Shown in pieces: positions 1 through 8,187 of a stretch of DNA of 50,608 nt (positions are counted from its first letter, which is position 1; every line of letters starts with the position of its first letter). The notes below the pieces were generated by a model. It saw only the letters and a program-made list of their open reading frames with translations, searched no databases and was not told where the DNA came from. The stretch lies in contig JAPOPM010000219.1 in assembly GCA_026712905.1 (NCBI GenBank), positions 1 through 50,608 on the forward strand, read 5' to 3'. Made by a program: the position numbers and the translations under genes. Origin of the DNA: Deltaproteobacteria bacterium (lineage in GTDB: Bacteria; Desulfobacterota; Binatia; UBA9968; JAJDTQ01).

Positions 1-2194
1 CCGCGTTGGCGATGTTGGCGGGCAGCGAGTTGAGGGAGGCTTCGCCGCCGCCCTTGGCGCCGTAGGGTCCCACCCCGTCGCGGTTCTGCACCAACTCCAG
101 CTTCACCGTCGGCGGCATGTCGGAGAAGCGCGGCAGGCGGTACTCCAGGATGTTGCCGTTCAGGAGCTGGTTACGGTCGAACTCCAGCTCCTCGAACATG
201 CCGATGCCCATGCCGGTGGTGGCGGCGCCGATGTCCTGGCCCTCGGCCAGGGCCGGGTTGATGGCCAGCCCCACGTCGCCGCAGGTTCCCAGCTTCTCCA
301 TGGTGATCTTGCCGGTCTCCTCGTCCACCGAAACTTCGATGCCGGTGGCGGCGGCTTCCCAGAACACCGGAAGCTGCGCGAAGTCTTTGTCCTTGCGGAT
401 GTAGGCGCGGCCGATGACCTCGCCGTCCGGGAGCTTGTAGTAGCGGGTCAGCACCTCGGACCAGTTGAGCCGTACCTCGCCGCACGTGATGCCGCCGCGG
501 ACGGACTCGATCTCCGACTCCTGCACTCCGAGCACGTCCGCGGCCATGCGCACCATCTGCTCCTTGGCCTCCTGGCTGGCCTCCTGCACCGCCCGGCCCA
601 TGAGGGTGGTGGTGCGGCTGGCGCCGGTGGAACGGTCGTAGGGGGTGATGGCGGTGTCGGAGGACACCACCCGGACCAGGTCGAAGGGTATGCCCAGCTC
701 CTCGGCGGCAATCTGCGGCAGCACGGTATGGCTGCCCTGGCCCAGCTCGGTGCTGCCGATCATCAGCGACGCCGAGCCGTCGGCGTGCACGCGCACGGCC
801 GTGGAGGTGAGGGGATAGGCGCCGGCGTCGCTGGCGGAGCAGCCGATGCTGCGGCCGTGGCCGCTCGGCAGGGGCTCGTTCCAGCCGATGTTGTCGGCGA
901 CGATCTTCAGGTCCTGGGTCAGCGAACCGTCGAACGGGCGCATGCCGGGGAAGAACTCCTGCTTGGGCCGCGCCGCGTTGTGCATGCGGAACTCGTAGGG
1001 GTCCATGCCGACCTTGGCCGCCAGCTCGTCGATCTGGGACTCGCCGGCCATGGTCACCTGGGCGCAGCCGAAGCCGCGGAAGGAACTGGCCGGCACCGTG
1101 TTGGTGTAGACCATGGTGTTGTCGATCTGGACGTTGGGTATGGCGTAGGGGCCGACGCAGCGGTTGGACGACTTCTCGCACACCAGGGGGCTGTTCTCCG
1201 CGTAGGCGCCGGTGTTCATCAAGATCTTGGCTTGGCGCGCGATGATCTTGCCGTCGGCGTCCGCCGCGGTGCGCATCCAGGTGAGGGCGTCGTCGCCGCG
1301 GGTGGTGAGCATCGCCTCTTCCACGCTGAGCTGCAGCTTCACCGGCCGCCGCGCCTTCCATGCGCACGCCGACACCAGCGGCTCGATCTTGGTGTAGGAC
1401 TTGCTGCCGTAGCCGCCGCCCACGAACGGCACGATCAGGCGGATCTGGCTGACCGGCATGTCGAAGATGGTCTTGAGGTCGTGGCGCACCATGAAGGGGT
1501 GCTGGGCCGAGGAGTAGATGGTGACGTTGTCGTCGCCCACCTCGGCGATGGCCACGTAGGGCTCCATGGCGTAGGCGTAGGCCATGGGGAAGTAATACTC
1601 GCCTTCCACCACCGTCGCGGCGTTGGAGAAGGCCTCGTCCACGTCGCCCCACTTGATGTGGTGCTCCTGGCACAGGTTGGTGCCCCGGCCCGCGGTGACC
1701 TCGCCCTCGAAGCCGCGCAGGGCGCCGGCCTCGAACTCGCGCTGGTGCAAGAGCGGCGCGGCGGGGTCCAGCGACTCCCGCGGCTCCATCACCGCCGGCA
1801 GCTCCTCGTACTCCACGTGGATGAACTCCAGCGCCTCGTAGGCGGTGAGCTCGTCCTCCGCGATGACCGCGGCCACGGGCTCGCCCGCGTAGCGCACCTT
1901 GTCGATGGCCACCAGCGGATGGTCCTTGACGGCGTGGCCGAAGTACGGGTTCAGCCCTTCCAGGTCGTCGCCCCGCAGCACGCAGTAGACGCCGGGCCGG
2001 GCCTCCGCCTCGGACGTGTCCATGGAGACGATGCGGGCGTGGGCGTAGGGGCTCCGCAGCACCTTGGCGTAGGCCATGCCCGCGAGCTTGACGTCGCTCA
2101 CGTACAGCGCCCGCCCGGACACCTTGGCGCGCCCGTCGCGGCGCGGCACCGAGTGGTTGACCACCTCGAAGTCGCGGTTCTTGTCGTCGCTCAT
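1..2194 (-). CDS. Xanthine dehydrogenase/CoxL-family molybdopterin-binding large subunit (3' end outside window)
   Basis: This is the catalytic subunit of a molybdenum hydroxylase, which oxidises a C-H or aldehyde group with water as oxygen donor and passes electrons to the 2Fe-2S subunit encoded just upstream. The frame is open from ATG 2194 to the window edge, 731 codons, so only the last few dozen residues are missing. Visible family motifs are the N-terminal a/b-hammerhead region (GRALYVSDVKLAGMAYAKVL), the glycine-rich FVGGGYGSK Mo-cofactor loop, ASSFRGFGCAQ, and near the end YGAKGGGEAS, where Glu718 is the expected catalytic base. The start codon overlaps the stop of the small subunit by 4 nt (ATGA), so the two are translationally coupled. 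No FAD (CoxM-type) subunit is visible; it may lie beyond the left edge. The substrate cannot be told from sequence; CO dehydrogenase proper is not supported because the CoxL active-site signature was not seen. Confidence 0.93.
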   Translation of the reverse strand, partial: MSDDKNRDFEVVNHSVPRRDGRAKVSGRALYVSDVKLAGMAYAKVLRSPYAHARIVSMDTSEAEARPGVYCVLRGDDLEGLNPYFGHAVKDHPLVAIDKVRYAGEPVAAVIAEDELTAYEALEFIHVEYEELPAVMEPRESLDPAAPLLHQREFEAGALRGFEGEVTAGRGTNLCQEHHIKWGDVDEAFSNAATVVEGEYYFPMAYAYAMEPYVAIAEVGDDNVTIYSSAQHPFMVRHDLKTIFDMPVSQIRLIVPFVGGGYGSKSYTKIEPLVSACAWKARRPVKLQLSVEEAMLTTRGDDALTWMRTAADADGKIIARQAKILMNTGAYAENSPLVCEKSSNRCVGPYAIPNVQIDNTMVYTNTVPASSFRGFGCAQVTMAGESQIDELAAKVGMDPYEFRMHNAARPKQEFFPGMRPFDGSLTQDLKIVADNIGWNEPLPSGHGRSIGCSASDAGAYPLTSTAVRVHADGSASLMIGSTELGQGSHTVLPQIAAEELGIPFDLVRVVSSDTAITPYDRSTGASRTTTLMGRAVQEASQEAKEQMVRMAADVLGVQESEIESVRGGITCGEVRLNWSEVLTRYYKLPDGEVIGRAYIRKDKDFAQLPVFWEAAATGIEVSVDEETGKITMEKLGTCGDVGLAINPALAEGQDIGAATTGMGIGMFEELEFDRNQLLNGNILEYRLPRFSDMPPTVKLELVQNRDGVGPYGAKGGGEASLNSLPANIANA

Positions 2195-2691
2195 CCGCGC
2201 GCCTCCTTCATCACCGTCGCCGCCTTGCGGATGGCCTTCACGATGGGCACGTATCCGGTGCAGCGGCAGAGGTTGCCGTCCATGTGGTGAATGATCTCGT
2301 CGTCGGTGGGATCGGGGTTGTCGTCGAGCAGGGCCTTGGCCGACAGGATCATGCCCGGCGTGCAGAAGCCGCACTGGAACGCGAACTCGTCGATGAAGCA
2401 CTGCTGGATCGGATGCAACGAGCGGTCGGCGTTCTCCAGCCCTTCGACGGTGGTGACGCGGCGGCCCTGGGCCTCGTAGGCCAAGTAGGTGCAGGCGCTG
2501 ACCGGCAGGCCGTCCACCAGCACCGTGCACGCGCCGCACACCTGCACCTCGCACGAGATCTTGGTGCCGGTGAGGTTCAGGCGGTTGCGCAGCACTTCCG
2601 AAAGGGTCTGCTGCGGCTCGCACTCCACGGCCGTGTCCTTGCCGTTGAGCTCGAAACGCAACTCCACGAGGGCTGGTTTCGCGTTAGACAT
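2191..2691 (-). CDS. XDH/CoxS-family (2Fe-2S)-binding small subunit
   Basis: This 166-residue iron-sulfur subunit carries electrons from the molybdenum centre of its partner. The N-terminal plant-ferredoxin-like domain has the SCEVQVCGACTVLVDG cluster with a later Cys at VSAC, and the C-terminal four-helix domain has CGFCTPGMILSAKALL and the NLCRCTGY motif for the second cluster. Length is normal for the family (about 155-170). Its ATG overlaps the end of the upstream LLM oxidoreductase by 8 nt, and its stop overlaps the start of the large subunit, so all three are one transcription unit. A Shine-Dalgarno-like GGAG lies inside the upstream gene end. Confidence 0.96.
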   Translation of the reverse strand: MSNAKPALVELRFELNGKDTAVECEPQQTLSEVLRNRLNLTGTKISCEVQVCGACTVLVDGLPVSACTYLAYEAQGRRVTTVEGLENADRSLHPIQQCFIDEFAFQCGFCTPGMILSAKALLDDNPDPTDDEIIHHMDGNLCRCTGYVPIVKAIRKAATVMKEARG

Positions 2692-3706
2692 AGTGCGGAA
2701 TGATCTCCTCCGACCAGAGCAGCATCTCCTTGTACATGGTGTCCATGTCCGGGTAGATGAGCTTCAGCTCGAAGTGCTGGACGCCGGCCTCGATGAACTC
2801 GTCGAGGCGCCGGCGCACGTCGTCCACCGAACCGATGATGTGGCGGTCCAGGGCGAACTGGATGTTGTCGACGTCGCGCTCGTAGGTGTGGGAGCTTTCG
2901 CGGATGGTGGGCAGCGCCAGGGTCATGGCCTCGTCCCGGGTGCGGGCGATGCAGGCCAGCTTTTCCACGGCGATCTTGATGCCCGCGGGATCACGCCCGG
3001 CGTCCTCGGCGGCCTTGTTGAGGATCTCGCAGCCCCGGGCCATCTCCGTGGGCGACAGCCACCCGGGAATCCAGCCCTCGCCGTAGCGGCCCGCGCGCAC
3101 CGCGGCCTGGTCCATCCAGCCGCCCACCCACACCGGCGGGTGCGGCTGCTGCACCGGCTTGGGGTGGATTTCGGCGTTGTCGAACTTGAGGTACTTGCCC
3201 TCGTAGGACGCCATGGGCTGGGTCCAGATGGCCTTCATGGCCTCAATGTACTCGTCGGTGCGGTTGCCCCTGCCCTTGATGGGCACCTCGAACACGTCGA
3301 ACTCGCTGGAGTCGCGGGTGGCCTTCGAGCCCAGGCCCACGCCCACCAACAAGCGCCCGTCGCACAGGTGGTCCAGGGTGGCGCACTGCTTGGCCGCGTA
3401 GATGGGGTTGCGCAGCGGCATCACGAGACACGCCACGCCGATCTGGATGTCCTTGGTCTTGGCGGCCAGGTACGACATCGTGGTCATGCACTCGAAGAAG
3501 TTGGCCTCCTGCGCGTCGGTCAGGGCCTCGGCGGCGCCGGACGAGATATGGTGCCGGTGCATCTCCGAGCTCCACACCACGTGGTCATGGAGCCAGATCG
3601 TGTCGAAGCCCAACTCCTCGGAATTCTGTGCCGCCTTGACGATGTTCTCCTTGCTGGAGAGCGGCCCCGAGTTGGGCACCCTGATACCGAATTCGAACTT
3701 CCCCAT
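2684..3706 (-). CDS. LLM-class flavin-dependent oxidoreductase (bacterial luciferase-like), copy 1
   Basis: The 340-residue protein belongs to the TIM-barrel luciferase-like monooxygenase family, which uses reduced FMN or F420. The N-terminus KFEFGIRVPNSGP, the helix GFDTIWLHDHVVW, the strand RLLVGVGLGSK and the phosphate-binding region HPPVWVGGWMDQAAVRAGRYGEGWIPG are characteristic. ATG 3706 was preferred over an in-frame TTG two codons upstream because GAGGAG sits 8 nt before the ATG and only 2 nt before the TTG. It is the third gene of the catabolic operon and a distant paralogue of the LLM gene at 4795-5784. Family members hydroxylate or desulfonate organic substrates or act as F420-dependent dehydrogenases; the substrate here is unknown. 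Confidence 0.95.
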   Translation of the reverse strand: MGKFEFGIRVPNSGPLSSKENIVKAAQNSEELGFDTIWLHDHVVWSSEMHRHHISSGAAEALTDAQEANFFECMTTMSYLAAKTKDIQIGVACLVMPLRNPIYAAKQCATLDHLCDGRLLVGVGLGSKATRDSSEFDVFEVPIKGRGNRTDEYIEAMKAIWTQPMASYEGKYLKFDNAEIHPKPVQQPHPPVWVGGWMDQAAVRAGRYGEGWIPGWLSPTEMARGCEILNKAAEDAGRDPAGIKIAVEKLACIARTRDEAMTLALPTIRESSHTYERDVDNIQFALDRHIIGSVDDVRRRLDEFIEAGVQHFELKLIYPDMDTMYKEMLLWSEEIIPHYV

Positions 3707-3762
3707 GATCAATACTCCTCGCCCTCTGGTTTTCTTCGGTACGCGTCCTTCGACCTAGGCCG

Positions 3763-3822
3763 GGGTTCGGGCGTCCGGGATGATGTTGGGTCCGCCCTCC
3801 ATCATTTCGGACGCCCGAACCC
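3763..3822. repeat. Long imperfect palindrome in the intercistronic gap of the catabolic operon
   Basis: The arms are 3763-3785 and 3800-3822. They match at 21 of 23 positions (only a GG/AA difference inside) around a 14-nt loop. On the transcript this would fold into a very stable hairpin between the hydrolase stop and the ribosome site of the LLM gene. No U-run follows, so it resembles an mRNA-processing or stabilising element, or a REP/MITE-type mobile repeat, more than a terminator. Confidence 0.8.
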
Positions 3823-3846
3823 GGGCCCGCGCCGCCATCCCGGTCC

Positions 3847-4761
3847 CTACGGTTCCGTGATGCCGACGCGGTCGTACTTGAGATGACGGTTGTACCAGTC
3901 CACCACCTCGCCGGCGATCCGGTCGAAGTAGTCGTTGTAGACCCCGTAGTGGGTGGTCTTCCGCAGCATGACGAGCTTCTTGGGCTCGCCCGCCTTCTCG
4001 TACATGCGGATGGAGTGCTCTTCCGGGGTGGTGGCGTCATTCTCCACCGCGACGAACAGCACGCCCCGCGGCGAGATCTTGTGGACCACGTCCTCCGGGC
4101 AGTAGTCCAGGATGGCGTCGGCGCACTGCAGCGGCATCTGGTTGGGGATCTTGGACGCCACCTCTTTCTTGATGTTGGTGGTCATGCGCTCCGGGGTCTG
4201 GACCATGATCTCCTCGCGCGCCGCCACCAGCTCGCCGGTGCCGTTCAGCACCCGGACCCGGCGATCCTCCTCGATGCGCTTGAGGTAGTCGATCCACTCG
4301 TATTCCCGGCGCATGGAATGGAGCCAGTCGCGGCCGCTGCACACGCCCAGGTAGCAGACCACGCACTTGACCCGGCTGTCGGTGGCGCCCACCAGCACGG
4401 CGTTGCCGCCGCCGGTGCCGCCGGAGCCGTAGGTGGCGATGCGGTCGGAGTCCACGTCGTCGCGGGTCTCCATGTACGTGATGGCGTTGCGGATGTCCTC
4501 GGCCTGCCAGGTGGGCATGACCCAGCCCTTCTGCGGGCCTTCGCTCTGCCCCCAGCCGCGGTAGTCGAAGCACAGGCACGCGTAGCCCGACTCGCACAAC
4601 CGCTCGAACATCAGGATGTAGTGCTTGGCGTCCTTGAGTCCCAGAAAGCCCGGGCCCTGGACGATGCCCGGCCAGGGTTTCCCCTGGTCATCGTCGGGCA
4701 GGTAGACGGTCCCGTGGACCTTGTATCCTTCGCTGTAGAAGTAGACGTCCTCTGTTCGCAT
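3847..4761 (-). CDS. Alpha/beta hydrolase of the dienelactone-hydrolase/CocE-like type
   Basis: A 304-residue cytoplasmic alpha/beta hydrolase, likely an esterase, lactonase or C-C hydrolase. Seen in order: an N-terminal strand pair with HGTVYLP, the oxyanion-region GPGFLGLKD, CLCFDYRGWGQSEG before the nucleophile elbow, the acid region ENDATTPEEH (Asp242) and the general base TTHYGVYND (His271). The elbow is unusual: residues 111-119 read YGSGGTGGG, where relatives have G-x-S-x-G-G, so the nucleophile is either Ser113 in a non-canonical Y-G-S-G-G setting or is displaced. It lies between the two LLM genes, downstream of the copy at 4795 and upstream of the one at 2684, suggesting it hydrolyses a product of one of the monooxygenases. 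A TTGGGAGGACCAC leader precedes ATG 4761. Confidence 0.93.
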   Translation of the reverse strand: MRTEDVYFYSEGYKVHGTVYLPDDDQGKPWPGIVQGPGFLGLKDAKHYILMFERLCESGYACLCFDYRGWGQSEGPQKGWVMPTWQAEDIRNAITYMETRDDVDSDRIATYGSGGTGGGNAVLVGATDSRVKCVVCYLGVCSGRDWLHSMRREYEWIDYLKRIEEDRRVRVLNGTGELVAAREEIMVQTPERMTTNIKKEVASKIPNQMPLQCADAILDYCPEDVVHKISPRGVLFVAVENDATTPEEHSIRMYEKAGEPKKLVMLRKTTHYGVYNDYFDRIAGEVVDWYNRHLKYDRVGITEP

Positions 4762-4794
4762 GTGGTCCTCCCAAGGAGCGCCCGGCCGTTCCGC

Positions 4795-5784
4795 CTAGGC
4801 GCGCACCGCCGGCAGGACTTCCTTGCCCAGCAGCTCGATCTGCTCGTACCAGTCTTCGTAGCGGAACCGGAGGTCGTAGACGATGTGGTTGAGGCCGCCC
4901 TCTTCGTAGCGCTGCGTGTCGCGGACGATGTCCTCCGGCGTGCCCGCCAACAAGAGCCCCTCGATGTCCTCCAGCTTGGAGAAGGTGCCGGACTTGGGCT
5001 TCACCCATGTGGGCTTCTTGTTGCCCTCGTTGATGAGCCCCGGCGCGTTGACCTTGCTCACCGCGGTGTCCTTGTCCTTGGCGATGCTGGTGATGGGGAT
5101 GGCGCCGGTGGTGACCATGGGCTTGCCGGCCTTGTCGCACAGGTCGTGCAGGTACTTGATGCACTTGTGGAAGGTCGCCAGCGGGATGCGTCCGGGCATC
5201 CAGCCGTCGCAGTAGTCCACCGCCCGCCGGCACGAGGCCGGGGTGCCGCCGCCGTACCAGATGGGGATGGGCGCCAGCGGCGTGGGCTTCAACTCGACGT
5301 CCTCGAAGGAGTAGTACTCGTCCTGGTAGTTCACCTTTTCCCCGGCCCAGAGGCGCCGCACGAGGTGGGAGTTGATCTTGGCCATGTTGAAGCGGTCGTC
5401 CCGCGTGTTCTTGAGTCCCGCCGCGGCGAACTCGTGCTGGAACGTCCCGGCGCCGATGCCCATGATGACCTTGCCCTCGGACAACACGCTCAGGGCCGCC
5501 ATGCACTGGGCCAAGTGGATCGGGTGTCTGTGGGAGATCATCGTACCCGATCCCAGGATCAGCTTCTTGCACACCGACGAGATCGCCGACAGGATGGCGA
5601 CGCACTCGATGTGGGTGTTGTCCGTGCCTTCCATGCCGTGGGGCTCGAACACCAGGTGGTCCCGCACCCAGACGGAGTCAAAACCCAAGGACTCGGCCAG
5701 CTTGGATCCCTCGATGCACTTCTCGACCGATCCCTGATCCCCGAAATGGGGCAGCAACAGTCCGAACTTCAGTTTCGTCGCCAT
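4795..5784 (-). CDS. LLM-class flavin-dependent oxidoreductase, copy 2
   Basis: First gene of the operon, 329 residues, luciferase-like TIM barrel. Motifs: KLKFGLLLPHFGDQGS at the N-terminus, SLGFDSVWVRDHLV, SEGKVIMGIGAGTFQHEF, PIPIWYGGGTPASCRRAVDYCDGWMPG, and the C-terminal VYDLRFRYEDW. The ORF is open further upstream, but ATG 5784 is chosen because a perfect AAGGAGG lies 7 nt before it and the residues before it are not family-like. The protein resembles coenzyme F420-dependent or FMN-dependent monooxygenases and differs enough from copy 1 to act on a different step. The gene is preceded by a ~230-nt leader and a consensus-like promoter at 6021-6050. Confidence 0.95.
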   Translation of the reverse strand: MATKLKFGLLLPHFGDQGSVEKCIEGSKLAESLGFDSVWVRDHLVFEPHGMEGTDNTHIECVAILSAISSVCKKLILGSGTMISHRHPIHLAQCMAALSVLSEGKVIMGIGAGTFQHEFAAAGLKNTRDDRFNMAKINSHLVRRLWAGEKVNYQDEYYSFEDVELKPTPLAPIPIWYGGGTPASCRRAVDYCDGWMPGRIPLATFHKCIKYLHDLCDKAGKPMVTTGAIPITSIAKDKDTAVSKVNAPGLINEGNKKPTWVKPKSGTFSKLEDIEGLLLAGTPEDIVRDTQRYEEGGLNHIVYDLRFRYEDWYEQIELLGKEVLPAVRA

Positions 5785-6020
5785 GCTCAAACCTCCTTGC
5801 GGTTTCCTGTGGAAATTGACTTGAAGAGAAATACCCTCGGCGTCCGTGAACCGGCTCACCGGAAACAAGTGTGCGAAACGACGCCTTCAAGCGCCATTTC
5901 ATTTCATCAACTTGCGGATGCTGTCGCTGCGAAGGACCATGAACAATGCGGCCGGGGAGGAGCATTGCTGGACCGCATCGCGGCAGTGACGTCCTGCACG
6001 ATGTTCCGAGCCGAGAATCT
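5785..6020 (-). other. Long untranslated leader of the LLM/hydrolase/Mo-hydroxylase operon
   Basis: About 230 nt separate the predicted -10 (6021-6026) from the first start codon (5784). The only structure noticed is a short CAATGC...GCATTG inverted repeat around 5945-5968. No known riboswitch fold could be recognised by eye. A leader of this length ahead of a molybdenum-enzyme operon would suit a cofactor- or metabolite-sensing RNA, but that is speculation. Together with the promoter and 6051-6099, this is the only gene-free stretch above 300 nt. Confidence 0.4.
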
Positions 6021-6050
6021 TATATAGACTCCGCTCGCGAAAACTGTCAA
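6021..6050 (-). promoter_or_regulatory. Sigma70-type promoter for the catabolic operon
   Basis: On the minus strand TTGACA (6050-6045) is followed after 18 nt by TATATA (6026-6021) and then AGATT. The -35 is perfect and the -10 differs at one position. It points at the LLM gene starting at 5784. Confidence 0.6.
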
Positions 6051-6099
6051 GCGAGCCCCAGGAGCGCCGGCGGCTTGGCCGGGCCGGCAAGGCACGGGA

Positions 6100-7047
6100 T
6101 CACCGCGATTCTTTTGCGCTCGTCGCCTGCGGGGACTGCTCACGCTCGACGGCGGCGCGCGTCTGGGCGAGGTAGGTACGGCTGACGGGAACCAGGTGCC
6201 CGCCCGTGAGGCGCAGGAACACACGGTGGTTGCGTTTGGTCCAACCCTCCACGTGCCGAAGCGCGACCCAGTAGGAGCGGTGTACCCGGATGCCTTGGGG
6301 CGACAGCTCGTGGATGGCGTCGACGAAACGCATCAGCAGGGCGCAATTGCCGGTGGCGGTGACGATCTCCACGTAGTGGTCGCGCATCTTGAGGTAGATG
6401 ACGTCCTGTCCCGCCTCCGCCGGCAGGCGGCGCAGGAAGCCGGACCGGGACTCCTCGGCGTTGTGGCCGGCCGCGACGCGGGACGCCGCTCGTTCGTCCG
6501 GGGTGTCGGGCGGAGCCGTATCGGGAAGCGTTTCCGTCCAGGTTTCGCCGGCCGCTTCGTCCCTGGAACGTTGGCTGACCAGATAGTGGGTGACGGTCCC
6601 GCATATCAGGACGGAGATCGTCAGGAACAGGTACACGGTGGGCCAGTCGGCGGGGACCAAGAGGGGAGGGAAGAGCAGCGTGTCGACGCCGTATGCGATG
6701 ACCGTGGCCGTGGGCGTGGCAATGAAAGTGGCCGCGAAAGCCGCCAGCGTGATGCCCGGCGGGCTCCAGTACCGCGTGAGGTAGAGCGTAACGACGTACT
6801 CCGCATAGCACAAAGGCGCGACCAAGGCCGAGCACAGACCGAGATAGGCCGCGCGTTGGGTCCATGTGAGGCCATCCGCACCCAACGGGCATATGAGAGT
6901 GTATGCGCCCAGGTACAGGGCCATCAAGATCAGGACCCTCTTGAAGATGTAGGGACTCAGCGCTTCACGATACGCAGCCTCCCACGGATGTTCCTTGCTG
7001 CCGTCCACCTCATCATCCGAAACCGACGAAGAGTACGAACTGCCCAT
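6100..7047 (-). CDS. Membrane-anchored LytTR-family DNA-binding regulator
   Basis: A 315-residue protein with about four hydrophobic segments (roughly residues 38-58, 68-90, 98-122 and 128-150), a polar linker, and a C-terminal LytTR domain from about residue 205. LytTR hallmarks seen are the strand DVIYLKMRDHYVEIVTATG, the segment IRVHRSYWVAL and RVFLRLTGGHLVPVSRTYL. LytTR domains bind direct repeats in promoter DNA. The N-terminal half is not a receiver domain, so this is a one-component membrane sensor-regulator, not a classical response regulator. It is transcribed away from the bicupin gene at 7228, and the shared 180-bp gap is the obvious place for its operator. The start at ATG 7047 has only a weak ribosome site. 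Confidence 0.9.
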   Translation of the reverse strand: MGSSYSSSVSDDEVDGSKEHPWEAAYREALSPYIFKRVLILMALYLGAYTLICPLGADGLTWTQRAAYLGLCSALVAPLCYAEYVVTLYLTRYWSPPGITLAAFAATFIATPTATVIAYGVDTLLFPPLLVPADWPTVYLFLTISVLICGTVTHYLVSQRSRDEAAGETWTETLPDTAPPDTPDERAASRVAAGHNAEESRSGFLRRLPAEAGQDVIYLKMRDHYVEIVTATGNCALLMRFVDAIHELSPQGIRVHRSYWVALRHVEGWTKRNHRVFLRLTGGHLVPVSRTYLAQTRAAVEREQSPQATSAKESR

Positions 7048-7083
7048 TTTTCACCAATCCCGTGGTTGAATACCTCTTCATGG

Positions 7084-7114
7084 ACACTATTTGACCGATC
7101 GATAAATGTCAAAT
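7084..7114 (-). promoter_or_regulatory. Promoter of the LytTR gene with an overlapping inverted repeat
   Basis: The minus strand carries TTGACA (7112-7107), 17 nt, then TAGTGT (7089-7084). A perfect 7-bp inverted repeat, ATTTGAC (7089-7095) and GTCAAAT (7108-7114), spans the same bases with CGATCG in the spacer. The overlap suggests a repressor or autoregulatory site in the gap between the divergent LytTR and bicupin genes. Confidence 0.5.
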
Positions 7115-7227
7115 GGGTTCTCCCTCCGGGATGTTCCGGTCTCCTTGTCGCAGGACCGGAATTCGTCTAAAGAAGCAACAGCTAAACGGACGCGCTGGCA
7201 GTGCCGCGCGGCTCAGGGAGGGAAACG

Positions 7228-8175
7228 ATGAGCGACTTTTACAGTGAATGGCTGAACACCACCGGACGGAACGAGGAATTCGTGGAGAACGCGCCGCGAG
7301 TCGCGCGCCACAAGGAGCTCGAGTGGGTCAAGACGCGGCAGGACGCCAAGGCCGCGTTGATGATCGCGCCCGAGAAGGGCTTCCCCACCGGCGGCAGCAT
7401 GATGATGCGGGCGGAGATTCCCGTGGGGTGGCACACCGGGCGTCACAGCCACGGCGAGGAGGCGATTTACGTCGAGAGCGGCACCGGCTTCATGGTGCTC
7501 GACGGGAAGCGCTACGACTTCGGGCCGGGTACCGTGCTCCACGTGCCCTACCGTTCCGAGCACCAGTTGTTCAACAACGGCGACGTCCCGGTGGGGTACA
7601 TCTCGGGGCTGGCATGGCACCTGGAGGCCTCGGTCTACATGGGACGCCTGGAGCAGTTCGAGGACTGCGGCGCCAACGACCCGGCGGCGATGGCGGCCAT
7701 CGGGCCGGAAGAGTCCCAGGACTGGCCGGAAGACGGCCGGCGCATCTCCATGCACCAGGACCAGCACGAGCTTTCGGGCGAGTCCAAGCACGGCGCCACC
7801 TACTTCCTCATGGGGCGCAGCGGCAGCCGCAACGGCTTCAAGGCCACCGCGGCCGCCATCAGTTCCATCTTCGTGGAGTTGCCGCGCTCCAAGAGCCACA
7901 GCCACGCGCACCCCGAGGCGTACCTCTACGCGCTCATGGGGGCGGGCTACTCGGAGATCGGCGGGAAGAAGTACACCTGGGAGCAGGGGGACGCGGTCCA
8001 CGTGCCTCCCGGCATGATGCACCACCAGCACTTCAATCCCAGCGACGGCGAGACCCGCGAGCTGCGCTTCGAGTTCGGCATCCGCTACTGGATCGTGGAT
8101 CAGTGGAAGGGCTACACCACCATCGACAAGCACCTCAAGGCCATGTCGATGGATGAGGGCGACGAGGACAAGTAG
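7228..8175 (+). CDS. Bicupin protein (two cupin domains), gentisate-dioxygenase/quercetinase-like
   Basis: A 315-residue soluble protein with two beta-barrel cupin domains. Domain 1 has GRHSHGEEAIYVESGTG (His73, His75, Glu78) and a later His112. Domain 2 has SKSHSHAHPEAYLYAL (His224/226/228, Glu230) with PPGMMHHQHFN (His265-268). Both barrels therefore keep metal ligands. Bicupins of this type include ring-cleaving dioxygenases and metal-dependent isomerases, but the precise reaction cannot be assigned. ATG 7228 is chosen because AGGGAGGG precedes it by a few bases; nine codons of open frame upstream are not family-like. It converges on oligopeptidase B across a hairpin. Confidence 0.9.
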   Translation: MSDFYSEWLNTTGRNEEFVENAPRVARHKELEWVKTRQDAKAALMIAPEKGFPTGGSMMMRAEIPVGWHTGRHSHGEEAIYVESGTGFMVLDGKRYDFGPGTVLHVPYRSEHQLFNNGDVPVGYISGLAWHLEASVYMGRLEQFEDCGANDPAAMAAIGPEESQDWPEDGRRISMHQDQHELSGESKHGATYFLMGRSGSRNGFKATAAAISSIFVELPRSKSHSHAHPEAYLYALMGAGYSEIGGKKYTWEQGDAVHVPPGMMHHQHFNPSDGETRELRFEFGIRYWIVDQWKGYTTIDKHLKAMSMDEGDEDK

Positions 8176-8187
8176 CCCGGCTGGCAA

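Noticed and set aside
3742..3830. Treating the long palindrome as a simple intrinsic terminator
   Set aside because: No U-run follows on the transcribed strand and co-oriented, overlapping genes continue downstream.
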